Origin: Rhyacichthys aspro
Lineage: Eukaryota; Chordata; Actinopteri; Gobiiformes; Rhyacichthyidae
Assembly: GCA_036850595.1 (NCBI GenBank)
Contig: CM072158.1
Location: 21,088,044 to 21,152,043, forward strand
DNA length: 64,000 nucleotides
Reading direction: 5' to 3'
In this document: piece by piece, positions 52,801-57,539 of the stretch
Layout of the letters: each line of letters starts with the position of its first letter
Numbering within the stretch: position 1 is the first letter of the stretch
Translations under genes and position numbers: made by a program
The notes under the pieces: generated by a model
What the model was told of the DNA's origin: nothing
The model's database searches: none
The model's input: the letters and a program-made list of their open reading frames with translations, nothing else

Positions 52801-54007
52801 AGATAGCTCTCACATGCCGAGAGCCCCGAAGGCTAGTAACCTCCATTGTGTTAAAGTAGTAGTTAATCATCTCATACATCTAATATAGTTTGGTGATTGT
52901 GTGGTGAATAATGCAGAATTAAAACAATTGCATAACAAGTTATTGCAGAGTTATTAGAAATGTATTGTGTATCACTGACAGAAAAAAATAATTTTTACTT
53001 TTTACAAAAGTACTTTTCAGAGACTGTACTTTTTTACTTTTACTTCACTAAATAAGTTTAATCAGTACTTCTGCTTTTACATTTTTAACTCAGGTATCTG
53101 TACTTATACTTAAGTACAAGATGTGAATACTTTTGCCACCTCTGAAAAATACAATGTAAGGCTGTATTGATGTATGAACTTGCTGATAACTTCTGTTGGG
53201 AGATGTGTGTTTGACAGCTACTGCTCTTTGAATGCTTAACAGAAAGTAGACTTATATGTCTTCCAGCGCTATTTTCTATCAAGGGTTCTTCTTGTAAAAC
53301 TGCAGTTTGTGGGCAACAGCTGTGTATTCACATAGTTTCTGATCAATAAATACAATAAAGAACCTAGGTTGATGCTCTCTATTAAAATCTGTATGTGACA
53401 GCTGCCTGAGCTGCTGTTTTAACGCTGTACAGTAACAGTGGTAAGTGAGCCCGAGAGCTTGATTTCGGAGGCTTTTCCTCTCAAACTGAAGCATGTTATC
53501 AACAGGCATCTCGCTAAAGGCTTTGCTTTCTCATTAATAAACACAATGGAAGGATGTATTGATGTGTGAGCTGGTGTGTTGGTGACTTCTATTGGCGGGT
53601 GTCGGTGTGTGTGTGTGTGTGTGTGTGTTTTAACGCTGTACAGTAAAGACATGTCTATGTTGACTTCGTCTTCTACAGACGCAGTGTCTGTCGAAAAGAA
53701 GCACTGGCAACAGTTTGTTGCCTTAAGTTTTCTCAGTTTTTCCTTCGACTGAGCTGATTTATGGAGATAAGAACTGTCCGTGGCCTACCTTAATGAGACT
53801 GCTGCGTCGCGGGATGGTCTTAGACGCCGAATCAGAGCCCGCACTCCCCCATGACTCGGAGCTGGACTCGCTCTGGACCCTCCTGACCGAATCCGGGACA
53901 CCACAATTACCGTTAGAAACCGCTGCTCTGTCTCGGCTCGTCCCTGCGTCCTTCCACGCTGCCACCGGTGGAGTCACGGCGGGCTTCCTCTCTTCGTGCT
54001 CGGCCAT
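7135..54007 (-). CDS. plcl2: PLCL2-like inactive phospholipase C (gene span, 10 exons, 3' end outside window)
   Basis: Inactive PLC scaffold of the PLCL/PRIP family. Family members bind inositol phosphates, protein phosphatases and GABA-A receptor-associated proteins in the cytosol and at membranes. Ten exons join to 3121 coding bases with consistent phases (intron phases 0,0,0,2,0,0,1,0,0,1), all GT/AG. Approximate domains: PP1-binding segment 83-90, PH 108-215, EF-hand region 216-400, X box 415-560, Y box 626-745, C2 765-890, helical tail from 890. Five PLC-delta1 active-site positions keep their residue with a constant offset of 120 (His431, Asn432, Glu461, Asp463, Glu510), but the second catalytic His position is Ala476. 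The C2 and Y regions match PLCL2 best as I recall that family. The EF-hand region is more diverged, so a fish-specific paralogue such as plcl5 is possible. About 90 C-terminal residues should lie left of position 7135; I did not find them in the window. Confidence 0.9.
7211..7816. other. Intron 9 start; nothing recognised
   Basis: AT-rich intronic DNA without a recognisable element. Confidence 0.5.
7817..7938. repeat. Dispersed repeat, copy A
   Basis: Shares GAGTTATGTAGTCTTCAGCA, AGTTTATACCATAA, TTTCTAATGCAATATATTTG and ATTAGCTCAGACT, in the same order, with 10135-10291. Family unknown. Confidence 0.7.
8104..8220. repeat. (CA)n microsatellite, about 117 bp
   Basis: Near-perfect CA dinucleotide repeat with a short CGCA-type interruption near 8120-8135. 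Confidence 0.98.
8221..10134. other. Intron 9; no gene recognised
   Basis: AT-rich. Short frames show no family similarity. Near 9660-9720 there are CCAGGAT-type words like those in the array at 54470-55075. Confidence 0.45.
10135..10291. repeat. Dispersed repeat, copy B
   Basis: Same word order as 7817-7938 but with about 40 extra bases after the AGCACAAAC word. Confidence 0.7.
10410..10711. mobile_element. Mariner-type MITE with long inverted repeats
   Basis: The left end has GTGAAAAAGTATTCGCCCC and TTCCTGATTTCTT. The right end has the complement of these (AGGAAGGGGGCAAATAATTT, then CACTGTA). The arms are palindromic over about 70 bp, including TTTGCAAATTTGT versus ACAAATGTGCAAA. A TA follows the right end. 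The left terminus is imperfect, so it is placed approximately. Confidence 0.7.
10870..11530 (+). mobile_element. L2-type LINE fragment (5' part)
   Basis: Frameshifted plus-strand frames correspond to the 5' portion of a fish L2: NIDGILEKICSHS, then RRxGIHPT-like residues around 11140-11180, LVNDLISDLKYI near 11440 and TETW-like residues near 11490 leading to the endonuclease. Probably the same family as the element at 16045-18098. Confidence 0.55.
11700..11942 (-). mobile_element. 3' LTR of the gypsy element (outer edge uncertain)
   Basis: Begins TGTAGTAGTG just after the polypurine tract and shares its first about 45 bases, loosely, with 14157-14201. The outer end was not found, so the left limit is a guess. 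Confidence 0.45.
11943..11954 (-). other. Polypurine tract of the minus-strand gypsy element
   Basis: Minus strand AAAAGGAGGAGG, followed immediately by TGTAGTAGTG, the start of the 3' LTR. The lead-in is downstream of the integrase frame as expected. Confidence 0.7.
12179..12682 (-). pseudogene. Ty3/gypsy integrase, C-terminal part
   Basis: Encodes the end of the integrase core (the third acidic residue is in QANGEAES), ALLAYRATPLQHGFSPAQLL and a C-terminal part ending RNRSHLRPTG. It is out of frame with the upstream piece, so a frameshift near 12680 breaks the polyprotein. Minus strand, inside intron 9. Confidence 0.85.
12679..13566 (-). pseudogene. Ty3/gypsy RNase H end and integrase core
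   Basis: Starts in the RNase H region (TDHKPLVPLL, HVPGKSLVTADALSQAP), followed by the integrase zinc finger (HGGHQGISKYRARAKESVWW, then CKICKK) and two core acidic residues (SMDLFEW and VSDNGPQFSS). Together with the Glu in the next piece, the DDE triad is still readable, though split by a frameshift. Confidence 0.88.
13585..14156 (-). pseudogene. Ty3/gypsy reverse transcriptase fragment, C-terminal
   Basis: Two overlapping frames carry GFGAVLTQKQ (start of RNase H), FVGHKVSAKGIEPDPNKVKA (RT thumb) and, near 14070-14085, QTDNVLVYG where the family has a xxDD box, so the second catalytic Asp is lost. A TGA lies shortly after. The N-terminal RT, protease and gag are absent: the frame stops abruptly at about 14156, where LTR sequence takes over. 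Confidence 0.8.
14157..14201 (-). mobile_element. Remnant of gypsy 5' LTR, fused to the RT fragment
   Basis: Minus strand begins TGTAGTAGTAC at 14201 and ends CCATAATGCCTTGCTCT, matching the start of the 3' LTR, then runs directly into RT sequence. A short-homology deletion is inferred. Confidence 0.55.
14202..14452 (+). mobile_element. LINE 3' end (Rex/CR1-like tail), host of the gypsy insertion
   Basis: Ends GTGGGATCAATAAAGTTTAT followed by CTTAT repeats, the common tail of fish CR1/Rex-type LINEs. The upstream part has no intact frame. Confidence 0.5.
14572..15450. mobile_element. hAT element, copy 1 (left end kept, right end lost)
   Basis: Starts TAGGGCTGAGC. Homologous over most of its length to 50033-50869 (shared words AACATCGATATTCTGGCTTT, CAGACCCCTCTAGC, CCTGAATCCAAA). 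A plus-strand relic near 15025-15110 reads EEWESNPESKGWLKPFIGDD followed by MRAYCLYGKAEI, the start of a BED-like zinc finger used by hAT transposases. Confidence 0.75.
15475..16040 (+). mobile_element. hAT element 5' part of the ZBED5/GTF2IRD2-like type
   Basis: Begins with the GGGGTGCCCAA-type end and an A-rich leader, then an ATG at 15735. The frame 15735-15854 starts MSGGAGPSKKTKTFHFHTEW, the conserved N-terminus of this fish hAT transposase family. It then jumps to later sequence (SSEKRAENEKGEE) and stops at 15854, so a large internal deletion is present. Confidence 0.7.
16045..18098 (+). mobile_element. L2-type LINE, internally deleted, with 3' UTR and tail
   Basis: Plus-strand pieces in order: the endonuclease end FNIHVDN (near 16060), SPWFNTETWLLKQATQKLER (near 16230), RT C-terminal region NLGVIFDRDLSFKTHI, EKLIHVFVTLRLDYCNSLLA, LVQNAAARILTG and ASLHWLPMEFRIKFKILLLT (16880-17220), then a C-terminal segment to about 17460. 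The 3' UTR carries the typical ATTGTCATTGTGATACTGGG and ends in AATAAAATTTAATTTAACT. Stops and deletions make it inactive. It lies antisense to the PLCL2-like gene. Confidence 0.85.
18132..18335 (-). CDS. plcl2: PLCL2-like exon 9 (C-terminal region, residues 948-1015)
   Basis: Sixty-eight codons between acceptor CCCAG and donor CTG|GTAAGA. It encodes LFRELCGVSAVANLMQC, SSRVLGPDGSPLLVFDLRDQ and YPSLEPVGPVPDVLRRVVST, aligned with the PLCL2 segment after the C2 domain. The 3' tail of an L2 LINE lies only about 33 bp beyond its donor. Confidence 0.9.
18336..19648. other. Intron 8; mostly unremarkable
   Basis: AT-rich. A short SINE-like fragment (TGTCTTTGGATGGTGGGAGG) lies near 19030-19052; nothing else recognised. 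Confidence 0.5.
19649..19935 (-). CDS. plcl2: PLCL2-like exon 8 (C2 domain end and start of tail, residues 852-947)
   Basis: Acceptor CTCCAG, donor CAG|GTGGAG, phase 0. It begins by completing a split Gly codon, then QYTIPLECLLPGYRHVPLQS, FVHVALTNRRGGGKPHKRG and LSVRKARKGRDYTALRDLG, ending ATDLRENMQ. This closes the C2 domain and opens the C-terminal helical region that in PRIPs contacts trafficking partners (family knowledge). Confidence 0.92.
19936..20734. other. Intron 7, larger part; nothing recognised
   Basis: AT-rich. A TTTAAACCTGCAGTGTGTAA word near 20283 resembles the end of TTAA-flanked MITEs, but no second end was found. Confidence 0.4.
20735..20930. mobile_element. Fish SINE-like repeat, degraded
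   Basis: Carries the word series CCTCCCCGTGTTACTGAGG, TGTCCAAAGACA, AATTGCCCAAAGTGAATG, GATTGTCCAGGGTGT of the widespread fish repeat also seen at 22190, 33590 and 59530. It ends about 20 bp from the exon 7 donor. Confidence 0.6.
20951..21200 (-). CDS. plcl2: PLCL2-like exon 7 (C2 domain, first half, residues 769-851)
   Basis: Acceptor TTTAG, donor ATAG|GTCTGT, phase 1. It encodes VISGQNLPKPKGSAAKGDVV, DPYVYVEIHGIPADC, NPIFDESFEFQINLPELAMV and RFVVLDDDFIGDEFIG, the N-terminal half of the C2 domain. Very close to PLCL2 and clearly less like PLCL1, which drives the paralogue choice. Confidence 0.93.
21201..22046. other. Intron 6, right flank of exon 7; nothing recognised
   Basis: AT-rich, short chance frames only. 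Confidence 0.5.
22047..22640. mobile_element. Possible TTAA-flanked MITE containing a SINE fragment
   Basis: Left end TTAAAGGTGCAGTGTG. A weak inverted counterpart (GCACCTTTTTAA) lies near 22622-22633. A SINE-like segment (GTCTTTGGACGGTGGGAGGA, then ACACGGGGAGGACATGCAGA) sits inside at about 22190-22345. The right end is uncertain. Confidence 0.35.
22955..24163 (-). CDS. plcl2: PLCL2-like exon 6 (X box, linker, Y box; residues 366-768)
   Basis: Largest exon, 403 codons, acceptor CATAG, donor AAG|GTCTGT. It holds the end of the EF region, the X box (SHYYISASHNTYL ... VEVDVWDG ... LILCLENHC ... ILLKGKKL), a short acidic X/Y linker and the Y box (ELSDLVTLC ... MRVDSSNMNPLDLW ... NGNCGYVLRP). 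Counted against PLC-delta1, His311, Asn312, Glu341, Asp343, Glu390, Lys438 and Lys440 are all kept, but His356 is replaced by Ala476 in VVCAGHT. The catalytic His essential for PIP2 hydrolysis is therefore missing, as in all PLCL proteins. Confidence 0.95.
24164..24942. other. Intron 5 with a GTAT/GTCT microsatellite
   Basis: The tandem tetranucleotides GTAT then GTCT lie at about 24640-24685. Otherwise nothing recognised. Confidence 0.6.
24943..25405 (-). CDS. plcl2: PLCL2-like exon 5 (EF-hand region, residues 211-365)
   Basis: Acceptor CTGCAG, donor CAT|GTGGGT. It encodes the linker after the PH domain and most of the EF-hand region, including CTRPEIYFMLVQFSSNKEYL and FLEAEQGMAH, which are diagnostic of PLCs. 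Two stretches look expanded relative to PLCL2 as I recall it: an acidic DRLDDDEEDL segment and a roughly 20-residue Asn/Ser/Gly/Lys insert before the second EF hand. No intact canonical calcium-binding loop is visible, as is usual for this family. Confidence 0.9.
25714..25754. repeat. Perfect 17-bp hairpin in intron 4
   Basis: The arms AGAACCTCCACAGACAT and ATGTCTGTGGAGGTTCT flank the 7-base loop cacacac. Weaker pairing (TTGA with TCAA) continues outwards. Origin unknown. Confidence 0.9.
25755..26141. other. Rest of intron 4; nothing recognised
   Basis: AT-rich sequence without a recognisable element. Confidence 0.5.
26142..26302 (-). CDS. plcl2: PLCL2-like exon 4 (PH domain, second half, residues 158-210)
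   Basis: Encodes VRTGRNTETF, ISEDCAFSIIYG, YESLDLVAHSAEVANIW and VTGL, the C-terminal half of the PH domain including its last helix. The acceptor is GGTAG and the donor CTCAG|GTTGGA (a weak donor), phase 2. The Arg codon is split between this exon and exon 5 (AG/G), and the joined frame reads on correctly. Confidence 0.9.
26392..26541 (-). CDS. plcl2: PLCL2-like exon 3 (PH domain, first half, residues 108-157)
   Basis: Fifty codons between acceptor CACAG and donor GAG|GTCAGT, both phase 0. It encodes VEGSELKKVR, then YYLLD and LCWEPSKKESDKARI, the first strands of the PLC PH domain that binds inositol phosphates. The intron to exon 4 is only 89 bp, the shortest in the gene. Confidence 0.9.
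26542..28633. other. Intron 2 (2.1 kb); nothing recognised
   Basis: No exon or clear transposon seen. A short stretch near 26640-26710 (GCTAAGAAAGTTAATGGGTC) resembles 63065-63095 and may be a low-copy repeat. Confidence 0.45.
28634..28735 (-). CDS. plcl2: PLCL2-like exon 2 (residues 74-107)
   Basis: Short exon of 34 codons between acceptor TCCAG and donor GTCAGT. It encodes RERKKTVSFSS, the conserved segment that in PRIP-1 binds protein phosphatase 1 through a KTVSF-type (RVxF) motif and is phosphorylated on its Thr by PKA (family knowledge). The following SEKKISSAADCIHSM leads into the PH domain. It lacks an ATG-led open frame of normal size and is recognised from similarity and splice sites. 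Confidence 0.88.
28736..31194. other. Intron 1, left part; no gene recognised
   Basis: Low-complexity T- and G-rich run at 28915-28980, otherwise AT-rich single-copy-looking DNA. Confidence 0.45.
31195..31270 (-). mobile_element. tRNA-derived SINE head
   Basis: The minus strand reads TGGCTCAGTTGG (A box, 31251-31262) and GGTTCAATTCCC (B box, 31206-31217) at tRNA-like spacing, with a small duplication of the bases between. No acceptor stem closes, so it is read as a SINE head and not a tRNA gene. Confidence 0.6.
32330..32527 (+). mobile_element. 5'-truncated RTE LINE, 3' end only
   Basis: Carries the typical RTE ending TCTGGGCATCTCTGCTTAGA, CTGCTGCCCTCAAACC and GGATGGATGG tail. The frame is degenerate. 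Related to the larger element at 57540-59195. Confidence 0.65.
32528..33589. other. Intron 1; nothing recognised
   Basis: The stretch 32840-33110 is less AT-rich and free of recognisable repeats, so it could be a conserved non-coding segment, but this is not testable here. Confidence 0.35.
33590..33925. mobile_element. Fish SINE-like repeat, near full length
   Basis: Begins CATCTTCTACCGCTTATCCC, continues GGCGGGAGGAAGCCGTGACA and ends CTTGCTGTGAAGCAGGAGCG then CTAACCACTCTGCTACCGTG, the classic order of a very common fish repeat with a tRNA-like head at the right. Confidence 0.7.
33926..35800. other. Intron 1; mostly nothing, with one LINE tail fragment
   Basis: Near 34698-34728, AACTTTATTTATCCCCAAGG is the reverse complement of a CR1/Rex-type LINE tail. 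SINE-like words appear at 34800-34960 but are too degraded to place. Confidence 0.4.
35806..36784. mobile_element. 979-bp MITE flanked by TTAA
   Basis: Inverted ends AGGTGGAATAGAAGATGTTT, each bordered by TTAA (35802-35805 and 36785-36788). The interior is relatively GC-rich, with no transposase. TTAA targets are used by piggyBac and Kolobok; the AGG termini fit Kolobok better, but this is not certain. Confidence 0.8.
36789..37755. other. Intron 1; nothing recognised
   Basis: AT-rich spacer between two TTAA-flanked MITEs. Confidence 0.5.
37760..38537. mobile_element. 778-bp MITE flanked by TTAA
   Basis: Inverted ends AGGTCCTATCTTATGCTA and AGGTCTTATATTATACTA, bordered by TTAA at 37756-37759 and 38538-38541. 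Different in sequence from the element at 35806 but built to the same plan. Confidence 0.78.
38875..38959 (-). CDS. Orphan terminal-exon-like sequence (27 codons and stop)
   Basis: On the minus strand, a T-rich tract and acceptor TTTTTCAG precede an open frame of 27 codons ending in TAA: LNISQRLEELFESEALSTTA then NLHLRPV. The composition (CTG, GAG, CAG, AGC codons) is coding-like and unlike the surrounding AT-rich DNA. It sits in intron 1 of the PLCL2-like gene, on the same strand, but does not resemble any PLCL terminus. The matching upstream exon was not found. It could be the last exon of a nested gene, an alternative 3' end, a gene relic or chance. Confidence 0.35.
38960..40013. other. 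Intron 1; nothing recognised
   Basis: No coding similarity or terminal repeats seen. Confidence 0.5.
40014..40325 (+). mobile_element. Probable 5' LTR of a plus-strand gypsy element
   Basis: Starts TGTTATTAACCCTTGGCC and ends near CCTACA, with an ATTAAA signal inside. It is followed by GTCAGTACGAACTGGCCAC and an ATG whose product starts MDSANSA, as gag proteins of fish gypsy elements do. The second LTR was not found. Confidence 0.5.
40357..40410 (+). pseudogene. Gypsy gag start, truncated
   Basis: Seventeen codons (MDSANSAITIHYHQLSV) before a TAA. The rest of gag is displaced by later insertions; a capsid-like piece reappears at 42420-42640. Confidence 0.45.
40480..40990 (+). mobile_element. 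Penelope-like retroelement relic
   Basis: A CTGAGGAAGACTACAGGAAC-type leader is followed by a broken frame with KTKDTRITILPADK (near 40755-40795) and EGKINKDSYNHLIPTAS (near 40885-40940). ILPADK is a hallmark at the start of Penelope-type reverse transcriptases. Stops interrupt the frame and the rest is missing. Confidence 0.6.
41004..41596. mobile_element. Tigger/pogo-type MITE, copy 1 (left end lost)
   Basis: Homologous throughout to 61064-61671, but the outer left inverted repeat is missing. The right end reads GGGACCACTG followed by TA. It contains three 41-bp tandem units at about 41381-41500. Confidence 0.85.
41381..41500. repeat. 41-bp tandem repeat, three units, each with a CCAAT box
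   Basis: CCTTAGCCAATCAGGACGCA recurs at 41381, 41422 and 41463. Each unit contains CCAATCA, the NF-Y-type CCAAT box. Confidence 0.92.
41597..42419. other. Unassigned sequence within the gypsy/Tigger nest
   Basis: No recognisable frame; may be decayed gag. Confidence 0.35.
42420..42640 (+). pseudogene. Gypsy gag (capsid region) fragment
   Basis: Frameshifted frame with NTFHHGLCDIVKDKMVSVDL, the retrotransposon gag domain of fish gypsy elements, then a stop. Probably the same copy as the LTR at 40014. Confidence 0.6.
42770..43420 (+). pseudogene. Gypsy protease region fragment
   Basis: VLIDSGAGESFMDWGLAKRL near 42789 carries the DSG active site. After unrelated-looking sequence from about 42950, VLGLTWLKQQNLHINW appears near 43320-43370, the protease-to-RT junction. 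An insertion or deletion separates the two. Confidence 0.7.
43600..44150 (+). pseudogene. Gypsy reverse transcriptase fragment
   Basis: Broken frames read LDYKGLNAITVKKRYTLPLI, KTAFNTPSGHY, LTNAPAMF and CLDDILIFS (near 43963-43990). The catalytic LDD is still readable. SFLGLIIAKQM marks the thumb. Several frameshifts and stops; RNase H and integrase are missing. Confidence 0.75.
44151..45252. other. Intron 1; nothing recognised
   Basis: AT-rich, short frames without similarity. Confidence 0.5.
45253..47842. mobile_element. Probable hAT-like element with internal tandem units
   Basis: Ends TAGGGGTGTTCA and (inverted) TAGAGATGCACA are only roughly matched, and no 8-bp target duplication is visible. 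The interior has about four irregular copies of a 180-265 bp unit between 46100 and 46900. No transposase frame. Confidence 0.5.
46100..46900. repeat. Irregular tandem repeat, about four units
   Basis: The words TTTAGATGACAG, GCTTGCAGGCT, GCGGACTCTGGA and CAGTACTGCC recur in order, with unit starts near 46120, 46325, 46565 and 46785. Confidence 0.75.
47844..48900. mobile_element. hAT-like repeat, right end not found
   Basis: Starts TAGAGATCAACCGATATGGG and GCCGATAACCGATATT, words typical of a widespread fish hAT repeat. It contains a 227-bp-spaced internal duplication around TTCCATATCA at 48341 and 48568 with ATTATCAGCAGCC. Confidence 0.6.
49160..49526. mobile_element. 367-bp MITE with about 45-bp inverted repeats
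   Basis: The ends share CAGCCTGGCCAGCCAG and GGCTTTCTCATTGTATTACA in inverted orientation with few mismatches. The flanks agacagttg and agtcagttg suggest an 8-9 bp target duplication with one mismatch, hAT-like. Confidence 0.85.
49739..49803. repeat. (TA)n microsatellite
   Basis: About 65 bp of perfect TA repeat. Confidence 0.98.
50033..50869. mobile_element. hAT element, copy 2 (right end kept, left end lost)
   Basis: Same family as 14572-15450. Its right end GATGATACCCAGCCCTA is the inverted partner of the left end of copy 1. The BED-like relic (KEWESNPESKCWLKPLIGDD) is seen near 50490-50550. Confidence 0.75.
50901..50999. repeat. 33-bp tandem repeat, three units
   Basis: TCTGAGCATGGTCTTAACAT recurs at 50901, 50934 and 50967. 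Confidence 0.92.
51000..52229. other. Intron 1; nothing recognised
   Basis: No terminal repeats or coding similarity seen. Confidence 0.5.
52230..53144. mobile_element. 915-bp non-autonomous hAT element
   Basis: Ends CAGAGGTGGGAAAA and (inverted) CAGAGGTGGCAAAA, with TACTTAAGTA-type subterminal words on both sides. Flanks ataaatac and aaaaatac give a 7-of-8 target duplication. No transposase. Confidence 0.85.
53150..53645. repeat. Degenerate tandem duplication of about 195 bp, with a (GT)n run
   Basis: Related units start near 53150, 53345 and 53540 (AATACAATxxAxG, GCTGTATTGATGTATGAACT-like words; TTTTAACGCTGTACAGTAA at 53418 and 53628). A (GT)n run lies at about 53605-53627. Located just inside intron 1, downstream of exon 1. 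Confidence 0.65.
53789..54007 (-). CDS. plcl2: PLCL2-like exon 1 (start codon, residues 1-73)
   Basis: First coding exon. The ATG at 54007 has G at -3 and G at +4 (strong Kozak), and an in-frame TGA lies four codons upstream, which supports this start. The N-terminus is Ser/Gly/Arg-rich and low complexity, as in the family. It ends with a PRRSS-type basophilic kinase-like site followed by LIK, matching the end of the first exon in PLCL2. The donor is AAG|GTAGGC, phase 0. The next exon lies 25 kb away. Confidence 0.85.
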
Positions 54008-54330
54008 GGCTCGCGGTCACAGGGCGGTGCAACTCAGCGGGGCTCAGCGGGACTCAAAGCGGCGCAGGCACGATGCTGCACACGGCACTGACGGTCTGCG
54101 GAGAGCCATAGCGTACGGCGGCAGAACTTGTCCGCTGTGCACTGCCTGTGAACGCGGCGGAGGGCGACAGACGCGGACACGCCTTCCGCCCCCCTCCCGC
54201 CCACATCCATCACATGCAGAGGACAGCTGCGTGTGCGCCTGCGTTCAGCTGCGCGCGAGTGGTGCCTCTGCTGCAGCAAGGGACGCGCGGAGGATCAGAA
54301 CCAGAACCATAGCTGGACCTTGTCTCTAAC
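53790..54330 (-). promoter_or_regulatory. CpG island and probable promoter/5' UTR of the PLCL2-like gene
   Basis: GC- and CpG-rich block in an otherwise AT-rich region, covering exon 1 and about 320 bp upstream of the start codon. No TATA box is obvious, which fits a CpG-type promoter. The transcription start cannot be placed by eye. Open frames on the opposite strand here are by-products of the high GC content. Confidence 0.65.
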
Positions 54331-54469
54331 ATCCTCTGAGCTGGTCCTGATGAGCGGTGTTCAGGAACATCCCTGTGTGGTTACGAATCGGCTGCAGCTT
54401 TTACTCCATATCAATAAGGCTTAATCACTCCTGTAGAGTCCATGAGTTCAACCAGGAAGACTGCCGCTT

Positions 54470-55075
54470 CAATGGGTTTACAGTCGGTTTAGTCCCGATT
54501 TAGTCTGTTTTGGCTCGTCTTGGCTTAATCTGGTCCTGGTTTGAATCCTGGTTTCGTCTAGAACTGTTGTAGTCCTGGTTCATATCCAATGAAGTCTGGT
54601 CTGTCCCGGTTAGTTTTGATGTTGGTTTACTTTTAGTCGAGGTGTTGGCATGGTTTACTTCTGGTCCAGTGTTAGTCATGGATTACTCTTCACTCTTTTA
54701 CTCAGTTAAATCCTAGTTAAGATTTGTCAGTTTAGACAAGTAGTTTAGTTTTGGTTTAATCGCTGTCTTAATACTGGTTGAAATCTGGTTAGTCCTGATT
54801 TAGACTTGGTTATGTCCCGACTAGAACTATTGTAGTCTTTATTTGATCCTGGTTTACATTTGGTTACTATTTGGCTGAGTCCTGGTTTAAACCTGACATA
54901 GTCCTAGTTTTGTCCAGGTTTAGACTAGAGTTCCGGTTTAGCCCAGGTTTTGTCCTAGATTTAGTCCTGGTAAAGAAGCATTAGTCTAAATTAGTCTTAG
55001 TCTAATTATTTATTCTGGTTTAGTCTTTGTTTTAGCCCTAGTTTAGGTCTTGGGCAGTTCCTGCTTCAGGCTCTA
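54470..55075. repeat. Degenerate array of AGTCCTGGTTTAG-like units
   Basis: About 600 bp in which TTTAGTCCTGGTTT-type words and variants (GGTTTAGTCC, TAGTCCTGG, GTCCTGGTTT) recur every 10-20 bases with much divergence. It starts about 460 bp upstream of the PLCL2-like start codon, next to the CpG island. Confidence 0.8.
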
Positions 55076-57539
55076 ACCCTATTACATTACATCACAATAT
55101 TCACAATCACAATGCTGCCTAAACCACAAATATATTATGCTTTATCGTTTTTCAGACATTAATAATTATTATATGTAAAATAAATAAAGCTTTTAGTTCA
55201 AAGTTAGTGACCCCAGAGAAACCAGCTGAAGTTAGTTCTTGTGGCTTTATACATTTTAAGGCATTTCAATTTTAACTATACTAAAAGGAACATTCAAAAA
55301 TCCCTACTCAAATAGGCGTTGCAATATTTTCATTACCTCACATTTTATATTTAAGTTACCACATATTTGTTTTCCTAATATCATACAGCCCTAGCCCTGT
55401 TTCAGTTCTGGTTTATTTTCTTTATCTTTTATATTGCCCTATTAATCATCATGTGTCCCATCTCAGTGTATCCTGATATGGTTAAGATGCATAATGTGGT
55501 GTATATTAATATGATTAGAACTGCACTTCGAGGAACAAAGTGCACATCCACTAAGCTCATCGCTGTCCAATAATAAACCACTGCCAAGTCCTAGCAGTTA
55601 TTATTCCACATCAGTAATGACTGATAGAGCAGTTATGGTCTGTTTCTGTGTGAATTAAATACAAATTTGATGAAATACACTGAGCTGGACTTGCTTTATC
55701 GTGTTATTGGGACACTTTTTTAGTGTAGAGACCAAAATAAATGCACTTCTTTATTGTCTTTTTGTCTGGCAAACCACACATTATGTTCCTGCTTTCATAG
55801 TAACATTTTTCATATCAGGCAGAAGGACGTGCTCGTGAGTATATTTTAATGTCATGTAACACAAATTTGTACAAAACATGTACAACATTCTATTCTGTTA
55901 TGTTAGCTCATGTTATGATATGATAATCATATTGATCATATGACCTAGGTATTATCACCTGCTTTGAAATTCTGAATTCTGTAAAACAAAATTGCTGTAG
56001 AAAAGGCAGGAGAGCAGACCCTAAAAGTGCTTGAAATAGGGTAAGTAGAAGTTCTCATCAGTAACAACTTCAGTGACTCTAATTGTGATCTTTGAATCTT
56101 TGAAGACAATCTGAAAAATGCTAAAACATTGCCCTTCACCTGGAGGTAGTGATATTCCTCCTGTGTGAGTTTTCTGACCCCTTTATCTGAATGAACACCA
56201 CTGAGCTCACTTTACTATCTGAACCTGCACTAACTTTCATTTGCTCTAGAAGAACTTTTTAATAGTTGTAGTTCTTGTGTTGTCTTTAAAGTTAAAGTCA
56301 TAAATAAGTCAATAGTTCAGAATAAATATGTATAATATATATACCTATGCTAAAATCTGTTTGGAAAGAATAGGTTTAAAATCTACATAAGAATGACCTC
56401 TGTGTTAGCCTTTGTGCAAAAGAGTGAGCCTCACCATTGTGTTCTTCTGTGTTCTCTACGCTCGCTTACAGTTTACAGTGAAAAAGACAAATTGTGGAGG
56501 ATATTTGCCTGTACGTATTATATGTATGTAAGCTCTCAAACAGATTTTCATTCCCTATTGTCCACATCACCCCTTAGCTTTGGATCGACAGATGTCCATT
56601 AGCCAGTGTTTATGCTGCACTTTTTTTTACTTTCTACTCCATCTTTCTAAGATTGCCGCTGTGTGTCTCTTCGGATCTTTTGTCTGAATAGTTTCTTTCC
56701 CAAACTTCACCTAGCCATTTCAACACCTAATATGAAATTTGACTCAACATTAGGATTGGATTGGATTTTTTTAACACTTCCAGGCTTTTCAATATTAAAA
56801 AGTGACATACTTTCCCTCACAGTATCGGAATCTTGACCTATGACTACGTGTTCACTGCTTTGTGTATTGTACAAGAATTTGAATGTGTATTTTTATCAGT
56901 TGCATCATATTCAGCATGCAAAAATCCACTACAATCCAAGGTCATGTTTGCGGAGCACAGGGCAATTATCGTGATGTATTGGCCGAGGATAAATGCCAAG
57001 AAGTCTCCCTCAAGGGCAACTGTCAAACACTATAAATGACTTCCTTTTTGCTTCCCTAAAACACAATTACTAGCACTTAATTAATTCCTGCAGCAGTAGG
57101 CCGCATCAATGTCCATTCTCTATTGGAGCACAACGATCCTGTGCTTGACTCACAGTTACAGCAATATTTACCGGGTCACTCTAACATTTACTGACAACAA
57201 ACCCATGAGATTTATGTCTAAGTGATTTTTACTCCCCATAATAAAAGTCTGTATCCTGTGTGAATCAGTTTGTAGAGGCTTATGAGAGGAGACAGCAGCT
57301 TTTTCATGGACATTACTGAATTTGCATTAACATAATGTAATGGCTGCTGTAAAAGACCAGAGTGTCCTTGTCCTGTCCTAAAGCAAGCTTTAGTACACCA
57401 AATTGTAATATCATTAAGTGTTTTGTACTTTTGGAGGGTAATAATCCAGTTCATACAAGGAAATAGTCTTCTATAAAAGAGGTTACAGAGAGATTACATA
57501 TTTTCAAAAAGTTATTAAAATTTTTAACTTATTACTATG
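55076..57539. other. Upstream intergenic DNA; nothing recognised
   Basis: AT-rich, no exon or transposon ends seen. Confidence 0.5.

Noticed and set aside
53793..54424. Long plus-strand frame of 178 codons over the CpG island
   Set aside because: Opposite strand of exon 1 and the promoter; long only because GC-rich DNA has few stops.
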